From Glandiceps talaboti (taxonomy: Eukaryota > Hemichordata > Enteropneusta > Spengelidae), in the NCBI RefSeq assembly GCF_964340395.1, contig NC_135559.1, forward strand, positions 17,473,550 to 17,537,549: 64,000 nt of DNA. Direction: 5' to 3'. Both the position numbers and the translations under genes were made by a program. Below, piece by piece: positions 40,043 to 53,205 of this stretch. Position 1 is the first letter of the stretch; the number at the start of each line of letters is the position of its first letter. The notes under the pieces are model-generated. The model saw nothing but the letters and a program-made list of their open reading frames with translations, made no database searches and was not told where the DNA came from.

Positions 40043-41540
40043 GTAAGTACTGAAAACAATCATAAAATTGTAAAAGTCATGAAATGCTATTAATTTAAAA
40101 TCTATTTTAGCTTTTAAAAAAATTGGGTTCATATTCCTAGTTTGTGCGCATCACCTAGAAAGTCTCAAAAGTAATTGTCTCTCTGATCCTTACGGCGTTT
40201 CAAAATGTTATTTTAGCAAAGGCCATGTTCAATATTTATTCATGAATCACTAATTATCAGTACCTGCAATATCATTTTACCTCTTGCTAGTGGCTCATAA
40301 TAGAAGAGCTACTGAGTTGTAAGATTTCATTGCAATGTGTGTTATGCTTGTATAGTACATTGACTATTTGTATAGCTGTTTCCATTAGCTAAGGGAGCCG
40401 TCATTATTTACAGTGGGGTGGAGGGGTGGAGGAATTGATGGGGGGGGGGGCACTCGAAAATTTCAATGTCTTGGGGGATTACTGGAAAATAAGAGAAACG
40501 GCACTGGGGAGGGGTTACTCAAAGAAATTGTCAATCAACAGTGTGATGCACTATAATATATATTACTCTGAACAAAACTTTTAATACAACATAAAATATA
40601 ACTTTATTTACTTTCAGCTTGAATATAATAAACAAATGATGTAGTAGAAATACTTCACATAAGTTCTCGTTTCTACTGTTTTACACAGATACACCCTCAA
40701 GGCCTTTCTCTGAAAATTACACAAACTGTTTCAATATGGCACTGTATTATTATCAAGGATTTTTTAGCAGTACTGTATCTTACTTTGAGTTGAAAACATT
40801 AGTCGACAACACTTTTACAATATTACAGATTACATATCAATTTTGTATATCACATCTTTGAGATCTGATTATGTTTATGTCTGACAATTTTAAAATGGTC
40901 CAAGCTCTATGTCATTCAGAAAATTACAGACATTCAACACTTGGTAGAAGTGACAATAAATATGACAAATAAAATAGTAAAGATAGAGAAAATAAAGTGT
41001 GTATACATGTATACTATATGAATAAAATATTATAAATGTCTGATTCAACTTTTTATGAATTTAGCAAAAGTATGAATTGCAATCAATTCCTGTTGAGACT
41101 ATAAGTGTAAATATGTAGAAAAATGTAATAATGCTCTTGCTGTAGAACAATTTAGAAAAAGAAAGCATGTAAAACTCCTATGTCACATCCATTCAAGAAA
41201 ATCATTATATTCTTATTTTTATATAAACAAGCTGCAACTTGTTTCCTCACTATCCCTGAGTATAATCAGTATGGCTTTCAAAACGTCTCTTCAACATTTA
41301 TAAAACCGTTTTTTTCCTTTTACCAAACATGATTTTTCTAAATTGTTCAAAGTGGTCTATCAGGACACATTGTAATGGAATTGTTTTGGACAGTTGAACA
41401 TTTTTGGAAAAGGACAATTGCAACATAATTACATCCGTTGTTTTTTAATAAATTAATTTGTAAATAATTATTCTCTCAAACAATTTGATTTACATTTGTT
41501 GAAGTGAAAGAGTTGCTGGCTTCTAAAACACATCACTTTA

Positions 41541-41575
<35 letters not shown>

Positions 41576-42358
41576 GCAGTGTGTGGGGGAGTGTCACTCA
41601 AATGTACCATGTCAGATAGGGAGGTTATCGATTTTTTGAGCAAAATGGGGGGGGGGGGCTACCCATATTTTCAATTTTTTCATTACCATTCCTACAACCC
41701 CCCACCCCACCCCAAAAGGCCATAAATAATAACAGCTCCCTAAGTAAACTGCCAAGTTCAGATGAGGATTAATACTAAGGAGTCCGACAGATTTATAAAG
41801 AAAGTTGGCCTAATATAAAAGAAAAATCCTAAAGTAATTCTTATGGCCCTTGTAAGAGAACACTCATACAAGAATATGTGATTTGTATATATGTGTTTTC
41901 TATATAATTTTCAGTTATCAATTATTTTTGTTTTTGTTGTATCTGTATGTTGTTTTTGACTCGAGATAAAGTATTGTTACATTATTTCACGTCAAATAAA
42001 ATATACTATACTACTAAACTATACTATGGTTGAACCCCGGCCTTTAATATACATCTGTATTATTCTAGCTACTGTAGTTGGATTTTCGACTAAATATAGT
42101 AGTAGTATTTTGAGTATAAATCAAATGATTCTCTTTATTGTATATTAATAATACAAGTTCATGCATATGGATAGATATCTAAAGATTATAGTGCACTTAG
42201 CATATTAGCAGATTACACGTTTTATGAGATAAGCTCCTCTCAAATACTCTTTTGACTAAAAAAAGCCCAATAAAATCCCAGACTGGTAGAGACAATTAAA
42301 GTGAGATATTCATATTATAATTATAGTAATTAACAATGAATCTCATTCCATTACACAG
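40043..42358. other. Intron with G-rich repeat remnants and an ATT microsatellite
   Basis: G-run segments near 40420-40510 and 41645-41660 resemble fragments of one interspersed repeat in the two orientations. An (ATT)n tract lies near 41540-41573. No exon-like frame was found. Confidence 0.5.
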
Positions 42359-42554
42359 CAACTTGAAAATGCAGCTAATCAGAAAGACACTCATAAAAAA
42401 CTGTATCGTGGACGGATAATGTTTGTTGGAGCTTCTGGTTCTGGAAAGACATCAACTAAACGGAGTCTTTTCAACGAAGCATTTGAGGATCTACACTTGA
42501 GTACAGATGGAGCTGATATTTATGGCATTGATATAACTGAATGGATAATTAAAG
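42359..42554 (+). CDS. P-loop (Roc/GTPase-like) exon
   Basis: ACACAG precedes 42359 and AAAG|GTAATT ends the exon, which is 196 nt, phase 0 to phase 1. It encodes a linker (QLENAANQKDTHKKL), then RIMFVGASGSGKTSTKRSLF with a Walker A/G1 motif GASGSGKT at residues 24-31. LSTDGADIYGIDITEW follows, whose STDG resembles the switch I threonine context of Roc-type GTPases. Later G-motifs would lie in exons outside the window. Nucleotide binding is well supported; the Roc assignment is inference and another STAND-type P-loop NTPase is possible. Confidence 0.7.
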
Positions 42555-43952
<1,398 letters not shown>

Positions 43953-44010
43953 TAGCTCGGTGAGTATCAATCTGCTAAGACAGTGCTCTATACCGCAGTG
44001 GCAGAGCGAA

Positions 44011-44095
44011 ATAGTTTCGATAGTTCTGGAACTCTTTCTTGGTTGTAAAACTCCGAGTTACAACCAAGAAAGAGTTCCAGAACTATCAAAACTAT
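44011..44095. repeat. 38-bp inverted repeat with 9-nt loop
   Basis: Arms 44011-44048 and 44058-44095 pair with one mismatch; the inner 30 bp (from GATAGTTCTGGAACTC) are perfect. A second hairpin with a perfect 10-bp stem (TAGACAATAG) is at 44170-44197. They lie between the TA tract and the Polinton, and may belong to a fold-back element or mark a transposon end. Confidence 0.9.
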
Positions 44096-44596
44096 GTATA
44101 TATTTCACGCATTGTGCGATCATCAGTCAAATGGTTTCTACTCTCGGGGTGTGCTGTTTTTATAGTGTGTAGACAATAGAAATATCACTATTGTCTATGT
44201 GTTGGTGGGTTGTTATTGTGTGAGTGCGGGCAAGTGGATGTTGGCGGGTTGTTACATGTCGGGCTTTGATGTTCCGTTAGTTAACGGGTTTAGTTTAGGT
44301 GATAGATGCTCTATTGAAGTTGGACAAATAAAACTTATTCTCGTGTCGGCATTTAGATATCAACTCAGTTCTTTTGTTTACTGTGGAGTTTTTGTCTGCT
44401 TTAATGATGGTTAGTTTTTCGGTTAAACACAGGTTGCATCATTTTGTTTTATTGGTGTATGCTTGGGCTGTCTTGCTGATGGACCAGGATACGGAAAAAG
44501 GCTCGTTATTTCTTTTCAGTTTCCAAATGTGTTTTGATAAATTAAGTCTTATATCTGTATTAAATCAATTTATTCATATATATAATTTTAACCTGA

Positions 44597-45130
44597 TAAA
44601 GTTATAAGGTAGGTAAATTAAGTCATATCTGTAGTAAAATTGACATATCTGTTTTAAACTTGTTATAAGGTAAAATAAGCCTTAAAACTGTATTAAAATC
44701 AATTTATGGAATTCAATGAAACGACATACCCATTTTTCACTTGTTATAAGACAAAATAAGCATTAGTAATCGATCATATTTGTCTTGTCTGTTTTAAACT
44801 TGTTATAAGGTAAATTAAGTCTCGCTACTATGCTTGACTTCCCCCGTCACGCTACTATGATCCATATAATGGTGTTATTGTATCTGTCTAATTGAACATT
44901 GTCAATGACTCAATGACGCAGTGACGCATGACTACCAAGGTCAGGTTACCAAGGTCACCAAGGTCAGTTGGCAGTGACAGATGTTACAACTTGTTATAAG
45001 GTCAGGTGACTAGGTCAATGCACTTTACAACTTGTTACAACTTGTTACAAGGTCAGTTGACTAGGTCAATGCACTTTACAACTTGTTACAACTTGTTACA
45101 AGGTCAGGTGACAAGGTCAGTGCGCTCAAT
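44597..45130. repeat. Subterminal repeat region, candidate left end of the Polinton
   Basis: (T)TGTTATAAGGTAAA(T/A)TAAG recurs near 44600, 44661, 44738 and 44797, and CAACTTGTTACAAGGTCAG-type units recur near 44989, 45040 and 45095, the last ones in tandem with a period of about 54 bp. Polintons often carry such repeats in long terminal inverted repeats. The other end is outside the window, so inversion cannot be tested. Confidence 0.5.
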
Positions 45131-45181
45131 TAAACAAATACAAAGAGATGTATATACATACAAGCGTAGCATAAATTCAAA

Positions 45182-45655
45182 ATGTCAAACGAACAAAGTC
45201 AAAAGCCAACCACTTTCGAAGATGACACAATCGAATGAAGTCCACTTAGTTCACTTTCTCTGCTTGATCCTGCTATAGCTAATCCTCTAGAGAATGGTGA
45301 GGATTTATTACTGGATATTTTAGATGAAAAAAGAAGGAATCAAGAAATTCCTACAATTAAATGGAGAGAAGTTCCAATAGAAAAACTATTTTTGATTACT
45401 CGATATCAGGAGGTCCATTCTTTTTACGGTCCTGGATTATGGATTTGTCTCAATAATCCAATAACTCATAACGAACTTTATTATACTTACGCTCCTAGCA
45501 GAATGATAAATGAGATTCTTACAAATCCAAAATTGCCATTAATAGTTGTTTCACGTGGGTTAAAAAAATCTATGAGAAATCCAAAGAATTTGTATCATAG
45601 TTATACTCTAATGGATTTTGATTTACTACAACAAAAATTAATGGAAAAAAGTTAA
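45182..45655 (+). pseudogene. Small Polinton protein of 157 codons with an internal stop
   Basis: The ATG at 45182 opens a frame that meets TGA at 45236-45238 (codon 19) and then stays open in the same frame to 45655. The body has IKWREVPIEKLFLITRYQEV and a segment LWICLNNPITHNELYYTYAPS, a beta-rich pattern that could be an OB-fold-like nucleic-acid-binding protein, but this is a guess. It is the leftmost gene and one of few on the + strand. Downstream use of a later Met (for example codon 94) would give a truncated product. Confidence 0.5.
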
Positions 45656-45747
45656 ACAACAGTTAAACAAAATTAAAATAACTAAATAATAATTAAATCA
45701 TAATTTAAGATTATTCAGGATTATTCAAAAAACCTTTTTGGTTTATT

Positions 45748-46428
45748 TTACTTTATTTTTAAAAAGATTTGACGCCATCGTAAATGCCACCAACTAAATC
45801 TCACTATCTCTGGATATTCTGCGTTCCATTTATCCCAAAATTGTTCAAAAATTTGATTCTGTGAAAATGCTTCCATTTTCAACTCTGGTATTAGTGCAGC
45901 TTCCTGATATTTTCCTAAGTATAATAGAATTGCTTTTATAATTACACTGAAGTTGAGTGATCGATATCGTGTTGGATCTATATAAACTTCATCAATTGAT
46001 GAAAATATTATAGTAACAGTTCTTAAAAGATAATAATTTAGATTATATTTTTTTAAAACTTTTTTAATGTGGTTTTTAGGGTTATAGATGCTTCGACTTT
46101 TTTGTTTTCTTTGATCATGTTCAAAGTTTTCATTTAAAGATTCATCTAAAGATTTATCTAAAGATTCAACTAAAGGTTTGTTTAATGAATTACAACAGTC
46201 AAAACAATGAAACCTTTCATAGATGTTACCACAAATGTTTTTACAAATATCATTATGAGGTATATTGAATTTTCTACATATGTTACAATGTATGATGTTA
46301 TACCAGTTTATTTTGATTATTTTTTTGTTCATTAAATCACAACAATTAAAACAAAGTGTACTGAAAATGTTAGTACGATCACTGGCTACAGTTGCTACAC
46401 CATTTCGTTTACATAATTGACATTCCAT
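45748..46428 (-). CDS. Polinton protein with tandem zinc ribbons, 226 aa
   Basis: Cysteine pairs at residues 3/6, 26/29, 48/51 and 75/78 are spaced as two consecutive zinc ribbons. They are followed by a repeat-like acidic stretch (LDKSLDESLNE, about 90-101) and a basic, aromatic C-terminal half rich in predicted helices. No catalytic motif is visible. Zinc ribbons of this kind occur in viral transcription factors, but I do not recognise this one. The frame is intact from its ATG to TAA, and an AT-rich promoter-like stretch with TATAGTATA lies upstream (46452-46475). Confidence 0.6.
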   Translation of the reverse strand: MECQLCKRNGVATVASDRTNIFSTLCFNCCDLMNKKIIKINWYNIIHCNICRKFNIPHNDICKNICGNIYERFHCFDCCNSLNKPLVESLDKSLDESLNENFEHDQRKQKSRSIYNPKNHIKKVLKKYNLNYYLLRTVTIIFSSIDEVYIDPTRYRSLNFSVIIKAILLYLGKYQEAALIPELKMEAFSQNQIFEQFWDKWNAEYPEIVRFSWWHLRWRQIFLKIK

Positions 46429-46464
46429 TATATAGTTAGTTTTTTAGTTTATTAGTTTATTATA

Positions 46465-46905
46465 TTATACTATATATTTTTTTGTTAAATAAACTAATAA
46501 TATTCCACCACCAGCTAAATAAATGTATTGATATAACTTCATATCATCAGAAGGTTGATAATAATCATTGAACTGTGTTTTATTTTTAAGATGTTCGAGA
46601 CCTTCAGTATGAGGATGATGTTCCAGATATAGATTTAAGTTTTGATCAGCCATAATCAGATTTTGTCTCGCATGAACATCTAAATTTTTTTGTTTCGCTA
46701 TAAAATCTAATACTTTTTGTCTATGTTCTAGCCACGCTTCACGATCTTTGTTGAATTTCTCCAAAGCTAAATCATGTCTCTTTAATTCTTTTTCATGTTC
46801 TTCTTTCATATCACCTGCAGCTGCCTTACCTATGTAACTAGCTCCAACAAAGGCAGTTGCATTTAAAATAGCTCCACCAACCATCATCGCAACAGCTGCA
46901 CCCAT
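46465..46905 (-). CDS. Polinton membrane/coiled-coil protein, 146 aa
   Basis: Residues 1-30 are a glycine/alanine-rich hydrophobic segment (AVAMMVGGAILNATAFVGAS). Residues 35-75 are a charged coiled coil (KEEHEKELKRHDLALEKF), and the C-terminus has a second hydrophobic stretch (YIYLAGGGILLVYL) before a basic tail. This hydrophobic-coil-hydrophobic layout recurs in proteins encoded beside Polinton capsid genes in invertebrate genomes. A role in the virion or in membrane association is inferred. The frame is intact. Confidence 0.65.
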   Translation of the reverse strand: MGAAVAMMVGGAILNATAFVGASYIGKAAAGDMKEEHEKELKRHDLALEKFNKDREAWLEHRQKVLDFIAKQKNLDVHARQNLIMADQNLNLYLEHHPHTEGLEHLKNKTQFNDYYQPSDDMKLYQYIYLAGGGILLVYLTKKYIV

Positions 46906-47016
46906 TATGTATAGTATATATTATATTATATTATAACTATATTAAATAGTGATCCATATTACATTTATTTTTTTAATAGTGATACATATTACTTTTCTTT
47001 TTATTATCCTTTGTAT

Positions 47017-47232
47017 TTATCCTTTATAAGGATCAACTGGTAACATATTTCTTTGTTCCAACATATCTTTCTCTAATACTGCTCCACTCACAGCTATTGC
47101 GAGAGAAGCAAACTTTTTGAATGAAGTACTTGTTTTAGGACTGTCTGGAGCCATCTTTATAGTCTTGTCAAGTATAAAACTATTAGTTATTGTTAAAGCA
47201 ATTAAAACTGCACCATCATATAGACCATTCAC
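47017..47232 (-). CDS. Small Polinton membrane protein, 71 aa
   Basis: Two short hydrophobic stretches (AVLIALTITNSFIL, and FASLAIAVSGAVL near residues 41-53) and a C-terminal MLPVDPYKG. The VDP-K ending resembles small membrane proteins found in this class of element. An upstream hydrophobic frame beginning at ATG 47372 could be its real N-terminus if a frameshift near 47250 is assumed. Function unknown. Confidence 0.5.
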   Translation of the reverse strand: MNGLYDGAVLIALTITNSFILDKTIKMAPDSPKTSTSFKKFASLAIAVSGAVLEKDMLEQRNMLPVDPYKG

Positions 47233-47439
47233 GATTAGTCTGTCATTGTGTATTGTGTATATAGTACTGAGAATACTTACTCTGGTAGTAATAGTGAGAA
47301 TATTAATAGTAGTGGCAATACTGATAGTACTGAGAATACTTTCTTTACTTGAGGTTGTTTTGTATCATTCATTTTTACACTACTATATATAATAACTATA
47401 TAATAACTATATAATACAAAATATTTAAATATTTTATTT

Positions 47440-48102
47440 TTAAATTACTTTATACTTTATTTTATTTTTAATCAAGTCAATTTTCAAGTTGTTTTCAATA
47501 TCTTGATCAAGTTCTTGATCAAGTTCTATATCAAGTTCTTTAACAAGTTCTTGATCAAGTTGACTCAAGTCATTCAATTTATTCAAGTCATTTTTTTCAA
47601 TTTGACTATTCAAGTCATTCAAGTCACTTTTCTTGAAGAGACCAGTGTGTGTTGCAAAGTTAATATTATTTAAAATGGTGAGACCACCACTTGTCAATGC
47701 CAAAAGAGGACCATAATTTTATGCTAACTTTCCAGTAAGTTGTTTGAATTGATTTGTAACAAGAAAATTATTTTTCAAGTCGTCACTTAATTTATTCACA
47801 TTATGTACTGGAAGCACAAGTCCTACTATTTTACTAATCCCAAATAAAACTCCATTTACAATGTTGTCACTTACGAGAGAACTGTAAGTGCTTTCATATA
47901 TCTTATAATACTTTTTTATTTCTTTATCGCTCGCTTTTTCAATATATTCGAGAGTGAAATTTTTTCCCAAGAAAGCTTTTGATTGTCCAGCAGCAATGAT
48001 ACAAAGTAATCTTTCTCTGTACTTAATTATTGGAGACACCTGTGGCTCTGATGTTGCTGCTGTCGGCTGTAAAATAGTGAGCTCTGACAATGTCTGTTCC
48101 AT
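47440..48102 (-). pseudogene. Polinton protein of about 220 codons with one in-frame stop
   Basis: ATG at 48102 leads to a TAA at 47719-47721; the same frame then continues to 47440. The first part has IIAAGQSKAFLGKNFTLEYI and VLPVHNVNKLSDDLKNNFLV. The second begins with GPLLALTSGGLTILNN and ends in an Asp/Leu/Lys-rich tail of near-repeats (DLNDLNSQ, DQELVKELD), a coiled-coil-like stretch. Because frame and sequence character continue across the stop, I treat it as one gene with a nonsense mutation. It is probably a structural or virion-associated protein; function unknown. Confidence 0.6.
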
Positions 48103-48223
48103 TTTGTTATAGTAACTATATAATAATATAAATAATATATTTATATTTTATTTTATTTATTTTGTAAAAAAAGAAGATGATAACTAATGCAATAAATAAC
48201 CAACAAATATCATTTGATTAACA

Positions 48224-48823
48224 TTATACCAGATCTATACTATAAGGTTGTCTTAAACGAAATACTAATTTACTATAAGGAGTATATTTTAATTGTTTTA
48301 TAAATTCATTAATTTCTTCCTTATTTAATTCCATTCCATAGTTTTCAATTATTTCTTTCACATCATTTTTACTCGGTGTGTAATACAGAACAAGCATACC
48401 GATGTTTTCTCGAAATGTCTTAGCGATACTCGTAAATTGTTGCATAAGTACCCATACGCTAATATTATCATGACGAGCTGAAAATGCTAACTTTGTTAAA
48501 ATATTGACACAAGATTAAACATCTTTCGTGAAAGCGCTGTCATCTAGTATGATTAGACTTTTTGTATTTTTATGACACTCATACACGAGTTCAATACTTT
48601 CATTTATTTTTTCTATGTTGGGAATCATTATAATGATGTCTGAGTCTTTGTAAATACATTTTTTATCGTAAGCTTTATTGTTTATGAACGTCGGACAGAT
48701 TATGATTATGTAATCGAATACGTTTTTATAATATGTTTGTAATAGTTCCATAATGAACTCTGTTTTACCCGAACATGTCGGTGCACTAATAAGCATATTG
48801 AAAGGAGGGTCAAGCCAGATCAT
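48224..48823 (-). pseudogene. A32-like genome-packaging ATPase with an in-frame stop
   Basis: FtsK/HerA-superfamily ATPase that pumps DNA into the capsid in Polintons and related viruses. Walker A is APTCSGKT at residues 14-21 and Walker B is LIILDD near residues 89-94. Next comes an in-frame TAA at 48515-48517, and then the conserved FSARHDNISVWVLMQQF stretch in the same frame. The length of about 199 codons is usual for the family. It lies just downstream of the capsid gene, the common arrangement. The stop removes the second half, so this copy is dead unless suppressed. Confidence 0.85.
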
Positions 48824-48861
48824 TTTAGAGTATTCTATACTATCAATTAATAGAATTACTA

Positions 48862-50129
48862 TTAATATATAATAGATTTTAATTTAGATTCTTGAATTTT
48901 AAGTATAGCATCACTTATAATGAAAATATTTGCAGTTATTTTTTCTTGCGGGTCTGTGGATTCTCGTTGAATTTCCAGTTGAACCCCATCTTTTGTATTC
49001 ATGACTTTCAGACCACTACCATGATATCTATTATCCTTAAAACTTCTTAAATCAATAAACAGACAATATTTATTTAACAGAAAGGTAGCCTCGCTTACTT
49101 GTTCTATTTTATCAATTCCTTTACCAGTGTAGCAGCAGAACTCAGATGACATGAAATAACGACTGGTTTCTTCCCAAAATTTTCTAGGAGATAATCCCTG
49201 TGCATACACTTTATTAGCGATACCTTCTATTGTTACTGCAACAGAATTAATACTAGGATTAAAGAATAATTCGGTATCTAATGCATTTTGTAGCTGTGGT
49301 TTACTGAATAATACAAAAATTCCTTTCAAACTTCTACATGGTCGATTAATGTTCTCGTTAATAATTGTATCCGTACCAGAGAAGTTAATTGTTCTGAAAT
49401 GTTGAATATGTTCGTAAAGAAAACTTTTACCACTGTTATAGTAACCCTTAATTTCCATAGCTAACTTTGGATCTCTTATCGTTTCATATTCAAGTTGGAT
49501 GTTTGTTAAAGTATAATCCCAACCAGTCATGTCTTCACTTACTAGGATTTTATTAACAGAAGCAAGAGTAATCTCCCATTCGATATGGCTTCCTAAGCTC
49601 GAAGGATATACAGCTCCATGACCATTCATTATAGGATGTAATTGCGCGAGATCGATCGCATATTTTTTACCGTATGCCTTATGAAGTGCAGCCTCTCCTA
49701 AGTAATCCCCACCACCAACTCCATCAATATTATCACTTCTCAATTTTCGGAGATTTTCTGACTGAATTCCATACAGCGTTTTATTTGTTCTATCTGAATA
49801 CAGATCTTTATACGTTTGTACTAAGTTGTAGTTTGTTAAATCCATTAAGATTTCCCCTTCGAATTTTAAAACTAGTCGACTGATGAGGTTAGCAGACAGG
49901 TTTTGGACAACGAAGTTCTTATTATGACCTTCTAGTTTAAGATCAAAACAAGATTGAATTTATCAGTTAGAACAACAGTGTCTTCTAATTTTGGACATCT
50001 GATATATAAAACTTCACCGGGTTTTGCACGATTTGGATTATACGTTACAACGTGATGAGTTCTCTCTCCTTTACTACCGAGTGCATTCAATTTTGAGTAA
50101 TCACCTTGAAGTTCTCTATTGTAAGGCAT
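48862..50129 (-). pseudogene. Polinton major capsid protein (double jelly roll), frameshifted
   Basis: The N-terminal part (49932-50129) starts MPYNRELQGDYSKLNALG and includes GEVLYIRCPKLEDTVVL, the first strands of the capsid fold. A one-base frameshift near 49935-49960 passes the reading to the 48862-49931 frame, which includes LRSFKDNRYHGSGLKVMNT and NPSINSVAVTIEGIANKVYA. Overall length of about 420 residues suits this Polinton capsid class. The protein would form the hexagonal shell of a virus-like particle. Identification is by similarity to capsid proteins widespread in invertebrate Polintons. Confidence 0.85.
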
Positions 50130-50254
50130 TTGTCTATAATATTATACTATATTATACTAAAATACAAAAAAAAAATAATATACTATTATATTTATTAGTA
50201 TATTTAATATGGATCACTATTATTATTTTTATTTATTTATTTTTTCATTTTCAT

Positions 50255-51533
50255 TTATTTATTTTTTGTTTGTTTAGTTAAAATCCGTTCATAAAGGTAT
50301 ACCGCTATTGCAGCTGCTAACAGCCATACATGTTCAGCTATAAATCCTACAACTTGTCCCACTGTTTTTAAAACAAATGACACAATAGAGCCAATAATAT
50401 CTTGCAGTGCCATAGCTGCTTTATTACCGAGCCATTTTAATACATCCGCAACACGTTTAATAACTGCTTTGACTGGTCCACCACTGCTACCGCTACTGCT
50501 ACCACTACTGCTACCGCCACTGCTAGTAGGTGGTGATTTCATACCTAATGCAATAGCTATAGTGGTTATAACTAAACCGAGTGCTGTTGCCAATGAAACT
50601 ATAGTAACTCCATTACGTTTGAAAAGAATTACCAGTTTATCTTTAATACTAAGAGACCGGTCAGTTTCTTCGGCCGGGGGGGGGGGGTGGATTGGTAGGG
50701 GGGGGGGTCATCCTGTTTTTGAAATTGGCAGTAGGGGGGTCATGCTGTTTTGAAAATTGTGGATGGGGGGGGGCATTGTGTTTTAGATTGTGATGGAAGA
50801 AAAAAATCCTTTCTACAATGGCATATAGCCTTGTCTGAAATGTGGTACATGTCAATATTTGTTCTTGTCCCTGTTTCTTACATGAATTCTTTAACATTAC
50901 TTATTAGTTCAAACCTAACTATACATATTCATATACATGTACCGGTATTACCTACCTACCACACTAGTTACAGAACATGTCATGTAAATGCTTGGCTGTT
51001 TCACAATCAATGCTTCGCTTATATTGCAGTTTGGGGCAAAAGTGAACTTGAAGGTTTCGTAATGGTAATTTTCATAGATAGTTTATAAATCTCAATTCTA
51101 CCTAATTCCTTTTTTTCATCTTGCGTTAACTCTTCGATTTTTTGTCTGTTTTCCAATTCTTTTTTTCTATCATACAAATCTTCTAAACTTTTGACTGCTG
51201 TATCAATTTCTTTACGCATGATTGTATATTCAGGGTTGAGTTCATTCCATTCTTCAATTTTGTTTTCAATCTTACCAATTTCATCTTTATTACCTGCAAT
51301 GTCTCTTCTGAGGTAGGCTTGATAGTCTCTTAATTGACCAACCATTGATGGTCAATTACCGGGCCAACGGGATCAACAGGGTCTGTGAATGATGTTTCCT
51401 GGAAGCCACCCATTAATTCAAAATCCAACGAATCTTGTTCGTAGTCTGTCATTTCCAAGTCTTCTCCAAGGTCATCTACATTTTCACCTACATTTTCATC
51501 TACATTAATATCGAAAGGATCATAGTCAGCCAT
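50255..51533 (-). pseudogene. Polinton coiled-coil membrane protein split by a repeat insertion
   Basis: The parts on the minus strand are an acidic N-terminus (51330-51533), a long coiled coil (51090-51345, EIGKIENKIEEWNELN), then the inserted repeat 50654-51090, then a hydrophobic C-terminal part (50255-50650). That last part has a Ser/Gly linker and helices such as IIGSIVSFVLKTVGQVVGF. Coil and membrane parts read on across the insertion in matching sense (LGRIEIY before, LSIKDKLV after). A frame change also separates the acidic start from the coil, unless these are two overlapping genes. It is probably a virion membrane or core protein. Confidence 0.7.
50654..51090. mobile_element. Interspersed repeat, copy B, inserted in a Polinton gene
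   Basis: Homologous to 10155-10590 with the same start (GACCGGTCAGTTTCTTC) and end (AGTTTATAAA). Because it interrupts a coding sequence whose two halves still align as one gene, its borders and its age relative to the Polinton can be read. No clear target duplication was found. Confidence 0.85.
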
Positions 51534-51543
51534 CTTACTAATA

Positions 51544-53171
51544 TTATATAAATAAGTAACTTAAAAATATTATCCCAACTATTATTCCCATCGTTGAATA
51601 TTCATGAACAACGTCATGCTCGCCATGCTCTGGTGTTACTGCTGCTTCAGCGACTGTTGGCACTTTTGCTACCGCTTCAACTGCTGTTGTCGCATCTAGT
51701 CGTTCACTGGATCATCATGACCTTCCATTTCTTTCAATGCTGATTTTATTACGTCATTATTTATGTTGTTATAACCGAACTTCATATCTTCTGTCGCCTG
51801 TTGCAAGAAATTGTTATAACCCGCCACATTCGTATTCAAATTTATAATCATTTTACTCGGAATTAACCATAAAGAAGGTGAAATGGCTAGATTTAACTTT
51901 ACACTTGTTGCAGTGATTACATTTTGGTAACGGGGTATTCTGTTGTCCTCATTAATGCCTCTCGTCTCATCCTCGAGTAATGAAATCATTTTTTGTCTCG
52001 TTTCTTGACCAGAACCGCCAAGGCTAGCTATACTTACTCGCGTGTATGCTTGACTTCCTAACACGCAATATACATAAGCTTCAATCGATCGATTCAATCT
52101 TCCTAAACCTGCTTGCGTAAAACCTGTACTGTTTTCTAAAACAAAGTAGTTGTATTGTTTATAATCGGCATAATGAAATTTATACCAATGCCAACTTCTG
52201 CGAGCCGCATCTGGAGCATCAGGGTTTTCAATCATTGTACTTTGATATTTATATTGTATTTCTTTTATATATGCTTTGATATTTATATTGTATTTCTTTT
52301 ATATATGCTTTTTTTCCACCACTCATAACCGACACCTATACCATTGTTTCCTGATGTGTCATACGTGAATCTGAAATCTGTATTATAATCTAGTCCTAAT
52401 TCATCGCATATTCTATGATAAGATGGTACATCATATAAATTATCTAGTTGATCAAAAGTGTCAGGTCGTCAGGTAGTGGGCAAGAAAGCTCATTCAATAT
52501 TCTTCTTATCGTAAAGTACACGTGAAATCTAAAAAATGATTCAATCTGTTTTGGATATTTCCATTATACAGATGATTGTGAATACTAACACCACATCCAG
52601 TCGTAGCTAACCAAACTGCAAAATTTAACTGTTGATCCCAGAAATGCATATTTGGGCCTTTCAACCATTTGTTGGCAGTTTTTGCATTTTTATGAACTAA
52701 TATGTAGTTTTTGAATATATCTCTCAATTTTATATTGAATCGATCAGTTTCACTTACATAAACATCCATGTTGACTAGTATGTCTCGTAAATCCACGTGT
52801 CTTGAAGGTAACTGTTTATTAAATGGTTGATGTAATGCATAGTTAGTATTTTGTGTTAACGTAAATGGTTTTGGAAAGTGAAGCAAATTAGACTGTGACG
52901 ATTGCGATGACTGCTGCAGTGGTGGCTGCTGCAGCTGCTGCATAGTTGTAACAGTCACAGGGGCTGAAGTGGTAGCAGACTGTTTCTGTAACAACTCTTT
53001 CTCTAAAAACAGTTTATATAACTGTTTCTGTACCAACTTTTTATATACCGACGTGAATTCCCTTGGTAATCCATCTGGTAATTCCCCTGGTAATCCCTCT
53101 GGTAATCCCTTTGGTAATCCATCCTCATCTAATGGTAATTTCTCTGGAAATGGTAATCCTAATGTCCACAT
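51544..53171 (-). pseudogene. Large Polinton capsid-associated protein, broken in several frames
   Basis: The first part (52506-53171) has a Pro/Gly/Leu repeat at the start (GLPEGLPGELPDGLP), a Gln-rich stretch and a C-terminal domain. The second part, 51696-52235, contains GLGRLNRSIEAYVYCVLGSQ and LAISPSLWLIPSKMIINLN. Out-of-frame bridging sequence (52240-52500) fits between them. After 51696 a +1 shift leads to a tail ending in a transmembrane helix (MGIIVGIIFLSYLFI) and a stop at 51544. This order and the LNLAISPS box match one long protein commonly encoded beside this type of capsid gene. Penton or internal virion role is unproven. Confidence 0.65.
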
Positions 53172-53205
53172 TTTTTCAGGTCTATATAAAACACTATATA
53201 AAACA

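Noticed and set aside
47117-47392. + strand hydrophobic frame of 91 codons
   Set aside because: Opposite to the small membrane protein gene; a shadow in AT-rich DNA.
50469-50753. + strand proline/leucine-rich frame
   Set aside because: Antisense shadow of the Ser/Gly linker of the Polinton membrane protein, running into the inserted repeat.
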